Part shown: positions 48,249 to 61,034 of the stretch, piece after piece
How the letters are laid out: each line of letters starts with the position of its first letter
Position numbering within the stretch: the first letter of the stretch is position 1
NCBI GenBank assembly: GCA_905331475.1
Contig: CAJNYU010001113.1
Coordinates: 1 to 64,000, forward strand
Direction of reading: 5' to 3'
Length of the DNA stretch: 64,000 nucleotides
From: Rotaria socialis
Taxonomy: Eukaryota; Rotifera; Eurotatoria; Philodinida; Philodinidae
Position numbers and translations under genes: made by a program
Notes under the pieces: model-generated
Database searches by the model: none
Seen by the model: the letters and a program-made list of their open reading frames with translations, nothing else
Told to the model about the DNA's origin: nothing

Positions 48249-50600
48249 CTAAACGATACTACTATTCAATTGTTTGCTTCTTTTGAATTGAATAAATGCA
48301 TGAGTAAGAATAGCTGAAAACGCTACATTGATGCCAACAACCGAAATCCAACTTAATTGGTGACCGTAAAATAGACACGATAGAAGAATACTCAGTGCTT
48401 GTCGCATGGTCATTATAATTGTAAACATAACTGGACCAAATTCTTGTATTGTTGAAAATATAAATAGCTGCCCAATCGATGAGCATACTGATGTTGCGAA
48501 TACATGGATCATAAATAGGTGATGTCGTTGCAGAAAAGATAAGCATTCAAATAGAGTACCACTAAGAGCAAGAGATGTAAGCGTAAGAACTGTTGAAATA
48601 ATATTGACAGAAAACATCATATGAAGAAACGATATTGAATAATGATCAAATAGATGTTTTTGATAATTGGATGTAAAAGCATCAAAAATCTAAAATGAAT
48701 AAAAGTATGTTTATTTTAATTGTCATAAGAATGACGTGAAGTGAGAGATGCTCAAAAGCATCGAAGAACTTCAAAGCAATTATTAAGAAAGGTCCACTCA
48801 CAGAATACATACTGTCTATAATGGTCTATTCGGACTAAACTATTAAAGAATGAATGATTTTAGACAAAAATTTCAGTTCGATATTTGAGATTATACTTGG
48901 TCTATTTCAGGACTTTTAGAGAAGCTTCTGAACTTTGTTATTAGAAGAGAACCCCAAACTCGCGATGATTCAAAATTAAATCTACTAGCAATGCTCAGTG
49001 TTATATCGTACAGAATTTTACTGCACATAATGTTAAAATAAACAAAAGAAGAACACTAATTTTATCAACATCGAAATCAATTAGAAAAAATCTGTTCGGC
49101 TCCTTAGTTTCACCTCATTTGATCACTGAAAATAGAAAACTATATTTTATTTTATAATAGACTAACGACGAAATTGTAACTCTTTATGGGCATAAAAATA
49201 TCTGTATACTCTTAAAGAGAAACAGAATCAGCTTTATTCATAGAAATTTTAATTTCTCATGTTTTATAAAGTGTTGGTAAGAAATTTTAAACGGTGTGCA
49301 TTCGTTTGTTGAATCGCTTGAATGTACGTAATCTCATCTAACTTTCACAAATCGTTTTAGAACAATAAACTTACTAAATAAAATATCAGTAAAATCAATC
49401 CATTGAATGTTGTTATGCTTTGTTTAGCTCTTTTCGATGATATTGCACCAGTATGATTTTCACTATAACCCGATAGAAAAAGTGCAATACCAACAGCCAT
49501 CAATAACATCAATGAATACTGTCTTAATGGATATGTTTTCCCTGAGACAAATTTTCCAAGAATCATAACTGGTATCGTTTTAACACTTTTAGCAATAACT
49601 TGAACAGGAAAGCTAATATATAAAAGACTTTCATATTGAAACCATGTTGACATACAATTAGCATATGATACAATACCATATTGATACAAGGGTGGTCCTG
49701 TTGCTGTTGATTTTTCCACTGGATAAAAGATTTTCATCGATATAAAAGCAACCATCATAGCTAAAAGTCGATTAGCAAAAACAAGAAATTGAGAATTCGT
49801 AAATTTTTCATCGTCGTATGTACGAGTCATCATACGTTCCTGTAATAGACCCCATAACACATAGGAAATTTGAAGGCCAATAAATGAGAAAATGAATTTG
49901 AAGATTCTGTGACGAGTAAAATTTGGTGCTGTTGGAATCGGTTTGACTAGTGCTGCTGATACACCTCTATTACTGCCATCTGGCAACGTGGAATGGGATG
50001 GATCTGATATTAAAATACGAATAAGAAAACTGATCACACCTCGAATCGGTTGTGGCCCTAAAAATAATTAAAAATAAATGATTGAATGACTAGCTAATTT
50101 TGAGTACATCAAAGAAAAATGCTGAACATATGAATTGATAAACACGTGTCTATTTATGAAACATAGAGATCACGATAGGGACTAAAACTTTAGTAAACAA
50201 TACGAATAAGTTCAGTGACTGAGAATTGTACCGGCAAAATAGCTTCAGCTTTTCTCATTTAAAAATCTCTGACTACAAGTATCATTTAGAACTATCACTG
50301 TAACGAGTTTCAAGTATTTTCTATTTATAATTAATTACAAAGCTATTCTATGCGCGAACTTTTAAAAGTAAACAAAAGTATGATGGCATATTTGACTGTG
50401 TCTCTTTCAATCAATAATATTAAAATTTCATTGTGAAAAGATAATGATCCATGCTCTTCATACTTACATCTTTTATAAGCCGTTGTTTTCGAAATAATCA
50501 AAATGATTAAAACTGGAATAGCAAATGAAAAGTAGCCGATGTGGTTAGCAATCAATCGCAGCAGCCAGCTATCTTCAGCGATAAATTGAAATATACTCAT
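48249..50600 (-). CDS. SLC35B2: PAPS transporter, SLC35B2/PAPST1 type (Golgi)
   Basis: Three in-phase exons (50600-50468, 50057-49375, 48689-48249) give 418 aa. Family landmarks line up with SLC35B2: FIGLQISYVLWGLLQERMMT, SQFLVFANRLLA, STWFQYESLLYISFPVQV, AKSVKTIPVMILGK, GLILLIFYLIFDAFTSN, CSSIGQLFIFSTI and FTIIMTMRQALSILLSCLFY. It is a multi-pass nucleotide-sugar-transporter fold (about 8-10 helices) that imports the sulfate donor PAPS into the Golgi for glycan and protein sulfation. The lysine in AKSVKTIP is characteristic. The N-terminal luminal segment starts MSIFQFIAEDSWLLR, as in family members. A TTACAG acceptor lies 7 nt before the ATG. Introns are 410 and 685 bp. Confidence 0.94.
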
Positions 50601-51190
50601 TGGTATTCTGTAAGACAAATCCTAGAATAAAATCGAAAATACCAATCAACTTCCAGCAAGAGTACATAGCAACTATGAAGAACACATTCAAGCCAAGAAC
50701 TGAAGAAATTCATTCGCAGGTTACTTTTAATTATTTATACAAAACAGGTGCGCTATGATTGTCAATATTGACAAGAAGTGATGATTATATCTAAGAATGA
50801 GTATCGGAATTAATACAGCGTCATTAGTCGTGCACTAAGAAAATTCAATTTTTGATCACGGTGCGAGTGAAGAAAATGCTTTCCAATAACGGATATCATT
50901 CTACAAAAATGTGAAAACTTCGGATTTCATCCGAGAGTTATGTGTACTGTAAAAAGTGCATGGGACATATGAGTCATTCTAGAATGTCTGAACACCAAAA
51001 TTATCATGAGAAACTAGGCAATTTGATTTCTGGATGCAGTTTTTGTGCATTTTGAGACGTTTTTCAGGCGATGTTTCGTTAGAAAGCTACGGTTTAGTTC
51101 AAAACTGACACCAGAGTCAGAATCAGCGTTAAAAACTGAGATGATTTATATATGTTGTGGATAATTCAGAGAAAAAAACTTTTTTTTGAA

Positions 51191-51432
51191 AAATCCCTGT
51201 AGTCCCCCTCAGGGATGGTCTGATCAAAAATGACAATTTTTTCGATAATTCAGCCATTTCTTGACGGATCCTTCTCACCTTCGAACTCAACCTAGATATT
51301 GAGGAGACAATTCTGTGCACAAAATTTCAGCTCAATCGAATGTAATTGTGAAGAGTTATCGAATAAACGGACGGCCGGACACACTGACCGATTCTATAGT
51401 GTACTGTTTTTTTTTTTTTGAGTACACAAAAA
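51191..51432 (+). repeat. Dispersed repeat, copy B
   Basis: Second copy of the family at 1-230, same orientation, with blocks AATGACAATT, GACGGATCCTTCTCA, TTCGAACTC, GAGTTATCG and CACTGACCGA. It ends with GTGTACT, a T-run, GAGTACAC and an A-run, a potential terminal hairpin. Poly-C/T-rich start (CCCCCTCAGGGATGGTCTG) matches the GTCAGGGATGATCTG of copy A. Confidence 0.78.
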
Positions 51433-51504
51433 ACGATAACCTACTCAGTGAACTCGATAGTAAATAATCAATAGATGATAGTTGCTTTTATCGTCATTGG
51501 TAAC

Positions 51505-52169
51505 CAGGGTGGCCAGATCTTCTGAACAGTAGGGAAATTTTCTGAAATTTGAAGTCCTTTCGGAATTTCTTCTGATATTCTGATTTTTTTTCGAATTCGA
51601 AACTATTTCAGATCCCAGTTTTGCTGGTGCAGTTCAGCACAATTACAACACATTTCTATTATAGATGTATATTGCGGCACTTTTTCTTTCTCAATTATCC
51701 GTTGGTAATTTCTGACTTGTATATATATATAGGCAGCTTCAGCTACAGCAATGCACTAGAATTCGTTAAATTTCTTTTCTTAATTTCGAGAATCTTATCT
51801 AATTGAACATTCAAAAAATAAAAATAAAATCATCTATTGGATGATATTAACATGGTAGAATTTGATTGTAAAGAGAAACAAATCGAAGTAAATTAATTAG
51901 CCACAGCAATATCATCTCGACATATAAACGAAAAACAGAGTTTTTCGTAAATATTCTTTATCGATTGATGAATATTCATCTTTATAGTGACAAATCTTTG
52001 GAAATGAAGTACCAGTCAATGAAATAAAAGTATGCGGAGTAGTTAATGCCAACATCTTATACAGAAGTCGCTATTTCACAAAAAATGATCTTTCTGATAA
52101 ACTTCGGATTTTCCTAAAAAACCTTTCTGATCGTTTTCTGATTTTTCAATTTTCGATCTGGCTACCCTG
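51505..52169. mobile_element. Non-autonomous hAT-type element (665 bp)
   Basis: The left end is CAGGGTGGCCAGATC and the reverse complement of the right end is CAGGGTAGCCAGATC (14 of 15 match). Flanks are TTGGTAAC and TTGGTATC, an 8-bp near-perfect duplication as expected for hAT insertion. The sub-terminal DNA repeats TTCTGA/TCAGAA-like motifs. No transposase frame is present. Confidence 0.8.
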
Positions 52170-54432
52170 TTGGTATCGTATTCGTTAGTTTTATCATCAA
52201 GCTTCTCTGATTCAATCTAAAATAAAAGAGAAAATACTTCTTACTTAACATGAGCATAGCGAGCAATCGTTTAAAAACATGATTTCATTTGAAAAAGATA
52301 AATATTAGTAAGCGATTGAGTAGAAAAAATGCATTTTGATGGTTTTGTAATTCAAAAATGTTTACTTTTATTTCGAATTTTCGGTATGTAATAGATTTGT
52401 CTTCATGAGAGAGCAATATCTACATGGAAAAACTTATCAATACCTATATGCATGAAGTTAATTACATAAGCAACTTTGCTGAAGCAGAAAAATAGCATAT
52501 AAGTAAATATTACTTGCACATCGACGTTCATATCTTTCTCGTATTCTGAATATTTCAGATGAATCATGAACATTAGTTTTATCGCCTGCCAAGAGAAGCA
52601 ATCTATTATAGTGTAGTAAAAATATTGTCACGGGAAGTTTGAAAGTGCTTCATGTTGCTAATGATGAGTATAGAAACTTTTCGTATTGATAGATTACATC
52701 TTAATTGTAGTAGATAACTTGATCAATTAATAAAAATCTTCGTCTCATTTTGAATCAATTAGATCGAAAAAGAAAACCTGCCTGCCATCGACTGTACGCA
52801 TCTACTCGATTTAGTAATGTTAGTGCTTCATTGCTTTTCTATCTAAAAAAATCTTTTGTAGATACTACAGACAGAAATTTTCTTTACAAAACGTATTACA
52901 ATTAGCATTAATAATAAGTCTAACTCTAGTAATCTAAGATGACTGATTGAGCTGCTGGCAGATGTTTTTTTTAAACCGCTCGGAAAGAGACACACTCGAT
53001 AAAATAGGCGCTGGCTACGTAGGTGTATAAAAAGGTTATTTTTTTTCTCAAACTATATAGATATAATAGTTACCTCTTTACTCTGCTAATTATTATTCAC
53101 AAACCGTAATACAGTGTACACTGAAAAATCACAATAAATTTACGCAAAAGTTCGAGAATATTTTTCAGCAGTTCTAAACTTACAATTAAAATAGGAATTG
53201 CTTGTCGTATTTCTACGTTGCCCCGTCGTATCTATATTTTTAAAAAGTGAATGAATATTCGCAGTTATGCACTGCACATTTATGATGCGTAACGGTTTTT
53301 CTAATCATCGATCACGTTTAATCGAATGAAAGCAAGAAACATAGCGATGGAAGGATTTTATCTATTAATTATAGTTCCTGTTAACTATGCGGTATAGTTC
53401 TGACTTATTTAATTATAAAAATTCTTATTGGAAACTTGTATTTCATTTCTCTACGATCATGAATAACTGATAAAATATTATTTAGTAATTTATAATACTC
53501 AATCATCGCCTTATCTATGACACGACCCTACAAGTAAATACAGTACTCATCGATTTGCTTATATGTACACTCTTTAGGGCGCTTTTCGTTCTTTCCTCTA
53601 TCGTACAGTAGCTTTCTAAGAAAAAACAAAGCTTAAGACGATGTGATGTTTTTGGTATTTTCGAAAATGTTTACTCCTATTGCTGAAAGATTATTTGCAT
53701 CATGCAAAAAAATGGAAATCTAGTACGATGCCGATATGATTCCGTTCTGAAATTTAATATTAAGCAAAGTACGATCAATCTATTTTATTGAGTAGTGTTC
53801 TAACTATGACTAGTACAGTGACAGGAAGAGATTAATGTAGAAATAAATGTGATTTCAGTTGCTGATGCAAGGTTATAGATGATGCAACCATGATAGAATT
53901 AAATGAGAGCCAACCAAATTATTGAGTATATATTGAGCAAGGAAATGATAATGATTGTTGATTAGAAATCATAGAGGAAGAGCAAAAAAGTACGAGGATA
54001 GTTACTGACTGAATCAAACTAAGAAGAAAGGTAAATATAATCAAGTATGAGTAAGCGAGCAATGTTTTTCTTTAATAATCCAAAGAACTCGGAATCTATA
54101 AGACGCATCGTTATTTCCTAACATGAATAGACATATCTAGCGGATGATACAGTCAAGACAATAGAGGCTAGAAAGAATAATTTAATCACGAAAATGTGAC
54201 ATTTTATTTTCTTCGATTTTAGATATTTGCACTAGATAATCGTCGTAGTTGATTGTGCCCATTAGTTTTACTATACCATCTCAGCTGAGATTGTTATTTT
54301 TCTCTTTTATAAACATTAACGTTTCATAGCAGATAAGAAGCAAATTCAAAAAAAACTAAGTATCAAACGAGTTGACAACACAATTTTTAAAAAATCTGAT
54401 CTGCACAATTGCTTAGCTGTATTCAATAGCTA

Positions 54433-55827
54433 TTAACAATTGCGGCCCCATTGTTCCCACTGTACGCGTTCTATATCAGAAGTTGTAGAAGCAATCAATG
54501 CCTGTGCTAATAAACGAACATGTATCAATGCAGCTCGATGTCTTGTTAAATGACGCTCATGAATTATATGTTGACCTTTTTCTCTCATGTTAAGTATAGT
54601 TTGCGTTGAGGTATTTTGTAAACGAACTAATTCATTAGTCAATTGATTCGATGAGGAACAATCGATTGTTAAAAAATGCTCATTAAGATTAAAATGAAGA
54701 CTTTCAAGTACTCCAATTAAATCGCTCGTTGTTACAAGTGCAAGACCGTTAGCTGGTATTTCAAATAATTTTGCTATAGCATATTGAACTGATTGACATG
54801 TAGCAAGACCAAAGACATATTTTCTCATATAGAAAAAATATCGTTGGCCACCATAATAATAGGAAGTATCATTTTTCATTGTTTCACCATAGCCAGGATG
54901 TTCTAAACAAGCAAATAAGTCTTTCCTTCTATAGCACAATTCAAATGCACGAGAACGACATGGATACCATTCGACAAGATTTGCACCTGAGACAAAAAGA
55001 ACATTTTCAGCCGATTTATTTATTGAATTATAAGATAATGTTGAAGCCGCATGAGGTAACCAGGTAAGTTTATCTGATGATATATTGGCGTAATAATTAT
55101 GAAAAATATACGGATAGGTTGATAAAATTTCCGATGAGACAGATTCAAAAAGATACATTCTACTCAACCGTCCTCCTATAGCTGTAAAATGCAGATCATC
55201 TATGAAAGTCACAAAACGTATTCTAGTTGTTTTAAATAAATCGTTGAAATTTCGATTTAAACGATGCCACAAACGCCGATTTATATCCCACATAAGAGCT
55301 ACAATTGGCATTTGATTTTTCACAGAAACATTTTCATCCATTCCACAAGCATTTAAAAATAATTTAGTAAGATTTGTTCTACGATTCATATTATTCATTG
55401 ACGGAAACGGTCGGTATTTGATTCCTGATTCAACGCCAATTTCTTTTAAATGTGTAAGAATTTCAGCAAATTCTTGTGTTACATAAGACCACCATTGTCC
55501 ACCATCGATATTTTCAACAAGAAAACATGCTTGCGTTTGTTTATCAGGATATTTACGATAATATTCGACGGTTATATTAGCTACCTTTAATTCTCTTGGA
55601 TGACAAACAGGAAATGGACGACGTTTTATTGTTATTGGTTCATTCGGATGAAGACGAGTAGATTGTGGCGATGGAATACGCGGTTCATAGAATTGTTTTA
55701 TTAATGCACCCAAGAAAAGCAGTGATAAAAATATCAGAATTAAACTAAAGCGTAATATTTGGCCTAGACTTGACCGAAAAATATAAGCATAAAAAATACG
55801 ACGAAGGCGGCGATAGTCAAATACCAT
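54433..55827 (-). CDS. Type II membrane protein, CgeB/glycosyltransferase-like, intronless
   Basis: A single 464-aa open frame with no introns. A short basic N-terminus (YRRLRRIF) precedes one hydrophobic anchor at about 26-44, the Golgi type II layout. The lumenal part has several N-glycosylation sequons. The C-terminal half has the look of a GT-B/CgeB-like glycosyltransferase: LTWLPHAAS, VLFVSGAN, then QYAIAKLFEIPANGLALVTT, DLIGVLESL and a final helical region. No DxD is needed in that fold. The assignment is by pattern only; the substrate is unknown. The lack of introns contrasts with every neighbour longer than 200 aa and could mean retroposition or horizontal transfer, though codon use looks like the host's. 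Confidence 0.7.
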   Translation of the reverse strand: MVFDYRRLRRIFYAYIFRSSLGQILRFSLILIFLSLLFLGALIKQFYEPRIPSPQSTRLHPNEPITIKRRPFPVCHPRELKVANITVEYYRKYPDKQTQACFLVENIDGGQWWSYVTQEFAEILTHLKEIGVESGIKYRPFPSMNNMNRRTNLTKLFLNACGMDENVSVKNQMPIVALMWDINRRLWHRLNRNFNDLFKTTRIRFVTFIDDLHFTAIGGRLSRMYLFESVSSEILSTYPYIFHNYYANISSDKLTWLPHAASTLSYNSINKSAENVLFVSGANLVEWYPCRSRAFELCYRRKDLFACLEHPGYGETMKNDTSYYYGGQRYFFYMRKYVFGLATCQSVQYAIAKLFEIPANGLALVTTSDLIGVLESLHFNLNEHFLTIDCSSSNQLTNELVRLQNTSTQTILNMREKGQHIIHERHLTRHRAALIHVRLLAQALIASTTSDIERVQWEQWGRNC

Positions 55828-56796
55828 TATATAATCGCAAAAATATAACTATACGATTAGTTTCATGTGGTGCAGACGTGAAAGAAAAATATCTCCTATG
55901 TCGATATTCACTATGGACAGTCGCGCTATTCTCTGAAACGCATGAGTTGTCACGTACCCTCTTTATTAGAAAAACGTGTAATAAAAATATAAATAACAGA
56001 ATGAAAAAAAAAATACAACTGTAGCTTGTATCCTGCGTCCTCATGTGTGAACTGCAATCAGTGCATTTGTGCATACTTCCTTTTACCTTCTGTTTATTTG
56101 CTACGGTTGCAATATAGATGCAAACAATGATAATAAAAGAAGAGACCAATTTTGATGACTTACTTTTATGCTATTGACGGTTAATGAATATACTTTTCAT
56201 GTTGAATCATATCTAGAATATGTTCAATGTTAGTAGAAGTCAACAATATGCGCGACAGAAGCATTAGATGTCTATTCATTTTTTCTCAATTATTTATTTA
56301 ATTATTATTGATTGATTATACAGATGTATGTAAATGTGTACAAGACGAAAGAAAAAAAAAGACAGATCTAAGAAATAAAACTGACAAGAAAAAAATTCAT
56401 TATGATTTTACTGACTCGAAACTACTGACTTATTTGATTTTGTTTTGTGTGGATGTGATAAAATTGAAAACAAAAACTGACATAAAGCATGCGAAGTTAT
56501 TGCAAATAAAATGGGAATGAAGTATGCAAATATAGAGTGATTGGTCGCAGTAACGCGAGACAAATAACAGACAAAATACACAAAACAATAAGAAATATTT
56601 TAACGATATTCGGATAAAAGCAAAACAATGAAAAATAAAGACAACAAAAAGAAACAAAAAAAGAAAAGAACAAAGAAAACAAACACTATCTGAATGCAAA
56701 ATGTACAATAGACGCAGAGAGAAAAAAAAAGAATTCTTCGATGTTATTCGAAATCATTCACTCATGTCAATAATAAGAACAAATAATCCAATACGT
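55828..56796. other. Intergenic region
   Basis: Between ARNT (stop at 56797, minus) and the glycosyltransferase-like gene. Open frames 55817-56149, 56308-56520 and 56430-56708 are low-complexity and overlap each other on opposite strands, so none is called. Probably includes the ARNT 3' UTR. Confidence 0.5.
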
Positions 56797-59461
56797 TTAC
56801 TGATGATATTGATGATAGAGAGCAAGATTTGCTTGTGGATCAACATAATCGGTATTAGCTGTTGGGTTATTCACTGATGATGCTGCTGCTGTCGGTGTCC
56901 AACTATCATTCGCTGGAGCCCATGTTGAACCACCATTATTACTTACATATGTTCGTCCATCATTTGTTCCATTTACATTTGAATAATCTTGTCCTTCTTG
57001 ATTATTAAATGTTGCTAGGGCTTGAGAACTGTAATGTACAGATGAATTTTGATTTGGCGCTGTTGCTGTTGTGCGTGAACATGTATCATATGCTTGTCGG
57101 TTATAATCATTTGAATTGGTAATAACAGATGTTTTATTTGTTGTTGCTGTTGTTGTTGTTGTTGCTGCTGTCGTTGGTTGAATTGATAGAAAAGTAATGA
57201 TAATAAATTCAATATCATCTGTACATGGATTACAAAAAGCATATGTTGATGTTTTAAGTGAAATATATTCATTATCAATGTTTGTACGAAAACGTATGAT
57301 TATATTTGTGGATGTCGCTGGCATATTTTTTTGTGTTACTGTTCGTTTGAATAGATCTTGAAATTTCATATGATCATCAGGATGTATTTGTTCGAAGATA
57401 GTTTTATGTAATAATTCATGACTTTTATAACCAATGATGGGTGTACAACGTTGATCAATGAATAAAATTTCACCTGTATCCCAATGGCAACGACATGTGA
57501 ACTCTGTTGTTATTGAATTAAATGTTGACATTGAACCATTCGTTAAATCGTTGACATTGGGCGAACAAGAATTTTGTAAACGAGCAATGGCAATAAATGC
57601 CATTTGACCACTAGAATTCGATGACGAAGATGATGGATGATGATTTGCATTGTCATGGTGAGATGATGGCTGTGTACTTAAATTTCGAATATAACCACTG
57701 ATATGTACGACTTCATAGAGATGACCGTCAATGGATGGGCCAAGGCATGTGCGATGACGTCGACGTAGAATAGATGGATTTGTGAATGGATTTTGATGGG
57801 TATGCTCAAGTGGATTGGTTGGACCAATACGAAGACGACAGATAAATGATCGTTTTGAGCTCGCTGGAAAAGGAAAAAAAATAGATTAGATAAAATAATC
57901 AAATATTTTATTTTTCGACACGCTCATAAATATTCGTCTCATTTGAGAAAGAATAGAAAATAGTCCTAATGCTATTAATTTTTATTAGCCGTATCACGAT
58001 TAGATCCTGGAAAGAGTTCGGACCTTTGTTTATTATTAGCTTTTTCATGAAAGTTTCTAAGTACGTTTTATATTCTTTATCACTAACTAACGATAAAAAT
58101 GAATAATTTAACAAGTTTAAATCTCTATTGGCTTGAAATTTTACTTTCGAAAACTTTTTCATTTCAAATGCAAACAAACTCAAATAATATCTTAAATAAA
58201 AACTTGCCTAAACGAGCACCTGAAGAATGGCCGTCTTTTTTAACCGTTCCCGTTTTAAGATCCAAAATTCTACTATTGCCATTCGTATTTGGACTTCCAT
58301 CTTGTGGTTGTAAATTTAATTGTTCGCGTACTTTTTCAACATCATCCGGATGAACAAAATCTAAATAAATTATTAAAATAAGCAAGTCCATCTAAACAAC
58401 AAGAACACATTTCTTACCATAAATAAATCTTGAATACCAATCATGACATGTGTACGACAGTATATGTTGTATAGCATCACTTACATAAATAACACGTAAA
58501 CTGTCACAATTAAGTCCAAACAGGAAAGCATCGCATGATTCAACCATTAAATATTTTAATTCATGGTCATTAAGAAATGATGGTTTATGCAGATCTTGTT
58601 GTTGAGATATTTGAGTTGAATTCAAAGCCAATGTATTATTATTTGTACGTATATTCTTCATGAATTGAGCGGCCATACGTAGTATAGTTAATTTATCAGG
58701 TTTACGTGCTAGATTAGAACATGACGGAACCATATCGCATAATTCAGCAAAATACGTTGCCATTTTAACACGGCGACGTCGCTCGATTTCACAGTGATTT
58801 TCACGAGCTTGTTTTTCTTTATCTTCTTCGCCCATTCCGCCATTGTCTGGATTATTATTATGATTCGCCATCATTACATTTGATAAAGATGAACCTGGCA
58901 AACCACACATATTTTCTTCGTCATCATCATCATCAAGATCATCGTCATCATTATTTGGCTAAAAGAAATTAAAATTGAATCTTTTGTTTTTCCACTCTCT
59001 ACAAACTGGCTAAAAACAACTGAACATACTGCTTTTCGCTTGTTATTCGATTTTGTAGATGTTGGTATTTTATCTGTTGTTCGTTTACGATTCGCTGTTT
59101 TACGTGATGATTCAATTGAACTTGATGACGACGCTGCGGACGATGATGAATTACTAAAATCTCCATGAGGTTGAAGATGATTTAAAGCTGGTGTTGGATA
59201 GAACGACGATGGTTGTTGAAGATGTAAAAGTGGTTGCTGAGGTAATCGATGACCATAATAATTTCCATATGGACCTAATGATGATGGCGACGCAGATGAT
59301 ACAGCAGCTGCTGCCACAGCTGCAGCGGCATAAGCCGCATTCGTATTTGAAGTTGAATATGGATGTGGAATTATTGCTCCGGATGCTGTCGGCAGAATAG
59401 ACGGTATTGACATATCCTCATTCGACGGCAAAATACCGTTTCCATAATTTAGAGATGACAT
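56797..59461 (-). CDS. ARNT: ARNT-type bHLH-PAS transcription factor
   Basis: Exons 59461-59030, 58958-58418, 58360-58208 and 57863-56797 give 730 aa in phase. The N-terminus has poly-Ala and poly-Ser runs; an acidic Asp run precedes the bHLH (about 195-248: [16 protein letters not shown], then [14 protein letters not shown], the ARNT signature). PAS-A starts about 272 and includes [13 protein letters not shown] and [18 protein letters not shown] lies at about 495-600 ([20 protein letters not shown]). The tail is Thr/Asn-rich, activation-domain-like. ARNT is the common nuclear partner of AhR, HIF-alpha and SIM. The intron after 58208 appears to use a GC donor (AG|GCAAGT). Size is close to vertebrate ARNT (about 790). 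Confidence 0.95.
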
Positions 59462-61034
59462 TATCGCTTGGAAAATTTACTAACTAAAATCAAAATGATA
59501 AGAATAAAAATATGATCTTCCTAGTCGATATCAAAGTGATGGGTATTGTGAGTATGTGCGCGAAAAATGCAGTCTGAAATTATTTAACTAGAACTAAATT
59601 ATAGTTTTAGTTATGGATGATTTTTTGTGGTGAAATTCTTTATTTCTTTTTTTATTAGTTTCAGTTGAAAAAAATCTAGTCGAGAAACATTGATGTTAAG
59701 GATAAGAAGCTTTTTTATTCATGCTATGAATTAAATATTTAAGTAAAAAATTAATCTTCAAAGTGATGATTATTGAGTCGTGCTAAAAAGAGCTTTAACT
59801 TATAGTAGCCACTACTCATAACATCTTGAATCGCATCAAGCACTCGCGTTTAAGGATAAATCTCATTCATTTATAATATATGCTCTATTGGTTAACTCAT
59901 CAAAAACTATTTCTATGCATGCATTCTACTAAGCAGAATGTATAAATTATTTGATCTGTTAAAATAAGATCGCTTTTTCTTTTCAATACACTCTATTAAA
60001 TCTAGCCTATTACATAATCTATTTAGGTTTGTCCCCATATTAATATCATTTTTCATTTTTTATTGCGACCTTCCACTTTGCGAACATTCTCTTTTCCCTT
60101 CGAACAAGGTTAAATGTCTACAGTTAAAACAGCACGACTATTACACACTAGGTAAAAGCAACACTATTAATCATAGACTTACATTTATTAGTATTGTAAA
60201 TTATTTGATGTTGATAGCTAAGAGATAAAAAGTTAATATAAACTTTATCTAGAAAATAAAATATCTTTGATCTACGAATGTCTTTTCTTTTCTTTTTTTT
60301 GTTTCTCAACAGTATAACAATGTAAAATAAAAACGAAAACAAAGACAATATCTAAAATACGAAAAGAGCAACCATAATCAACAAGTTAGCTATCATCTAT
60401 TCCATTGTCCAGAAAAAACAAAATCGAATAACAAAGAAGAAAACAAATAAACAAAAAAACAGAATCTGTTGTTGCTTTTTATTTTTATTTCTTCTTTTTA
60501 CTAGCGTTCTTTTGTTTCTTCTTTTTTTTTTGCTATTTATCGTTTCTTTTATCGTTTACGGTTCTTGAAAAATTAGTCTTTTTCGTTAAAAACACACACA
60601 CACGCATAGTACAATATGAACAAGCAAAGCAACTTAGGCAGCTTGATAATTACACGCGAGATAGAAAAAAAGAAAAAAACAACAACAAGAAAAAAGACAG
60701 AAAAAAACGTTTTCCTATTTACACCGGGTGTTCATGTGGAGAGAACAAGAAAACAACAAACAACAAACAACAACAACATTTTTTTATGGACGTCTGTGTA
60801 AGTGTGTGTGCGTGTATATATAGAAATTTTTTCTAGTTTTCCCGAACAAAAAAATACATTCTCATCTCGCGCATATATCAAAATCGTTCATCGAAAGGAA
60901 AAAACCATAAGCGAAACAAACAAAGAGTAACAACGGGATGTGTTTATGTATTGTAGAAAGAAAAGAAAAAATTTCGAGTTCCTTATTTTTTTTTAATTTG
61001 TGCATGTGTGTGTGTGTAATGTTTTAAGAATTGT
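59462..61034. other. Intergenic region
   Basis: ARNT upstream region and the hnRNP 3' flank. Very AT-rich, with A- and T-runs. Open frames 60148-60348 (-) and 60616-60801 (+) are low-complexity. No gene is supported. Confidence 0.5.

Larger units (their letters stand above)
50601..54432. other. 3.8-kb gene-free region with repeats
   Basis: Contains copy B of the dispersed repeat (51191-51432) and an hAT-type MITE (51505-52169). No coding exon is supported elsewhere. Confidence 0.5.

Noticed and set aside
56308..56708. Opposed 70- and 92-codon frames between ARNT and the glycosyltransferase-like gene
   Set aside because: Mirror-image low-complexity frames on opposite strands, rich in Lys or Phe; typical of AT-rich non-coding DNA.
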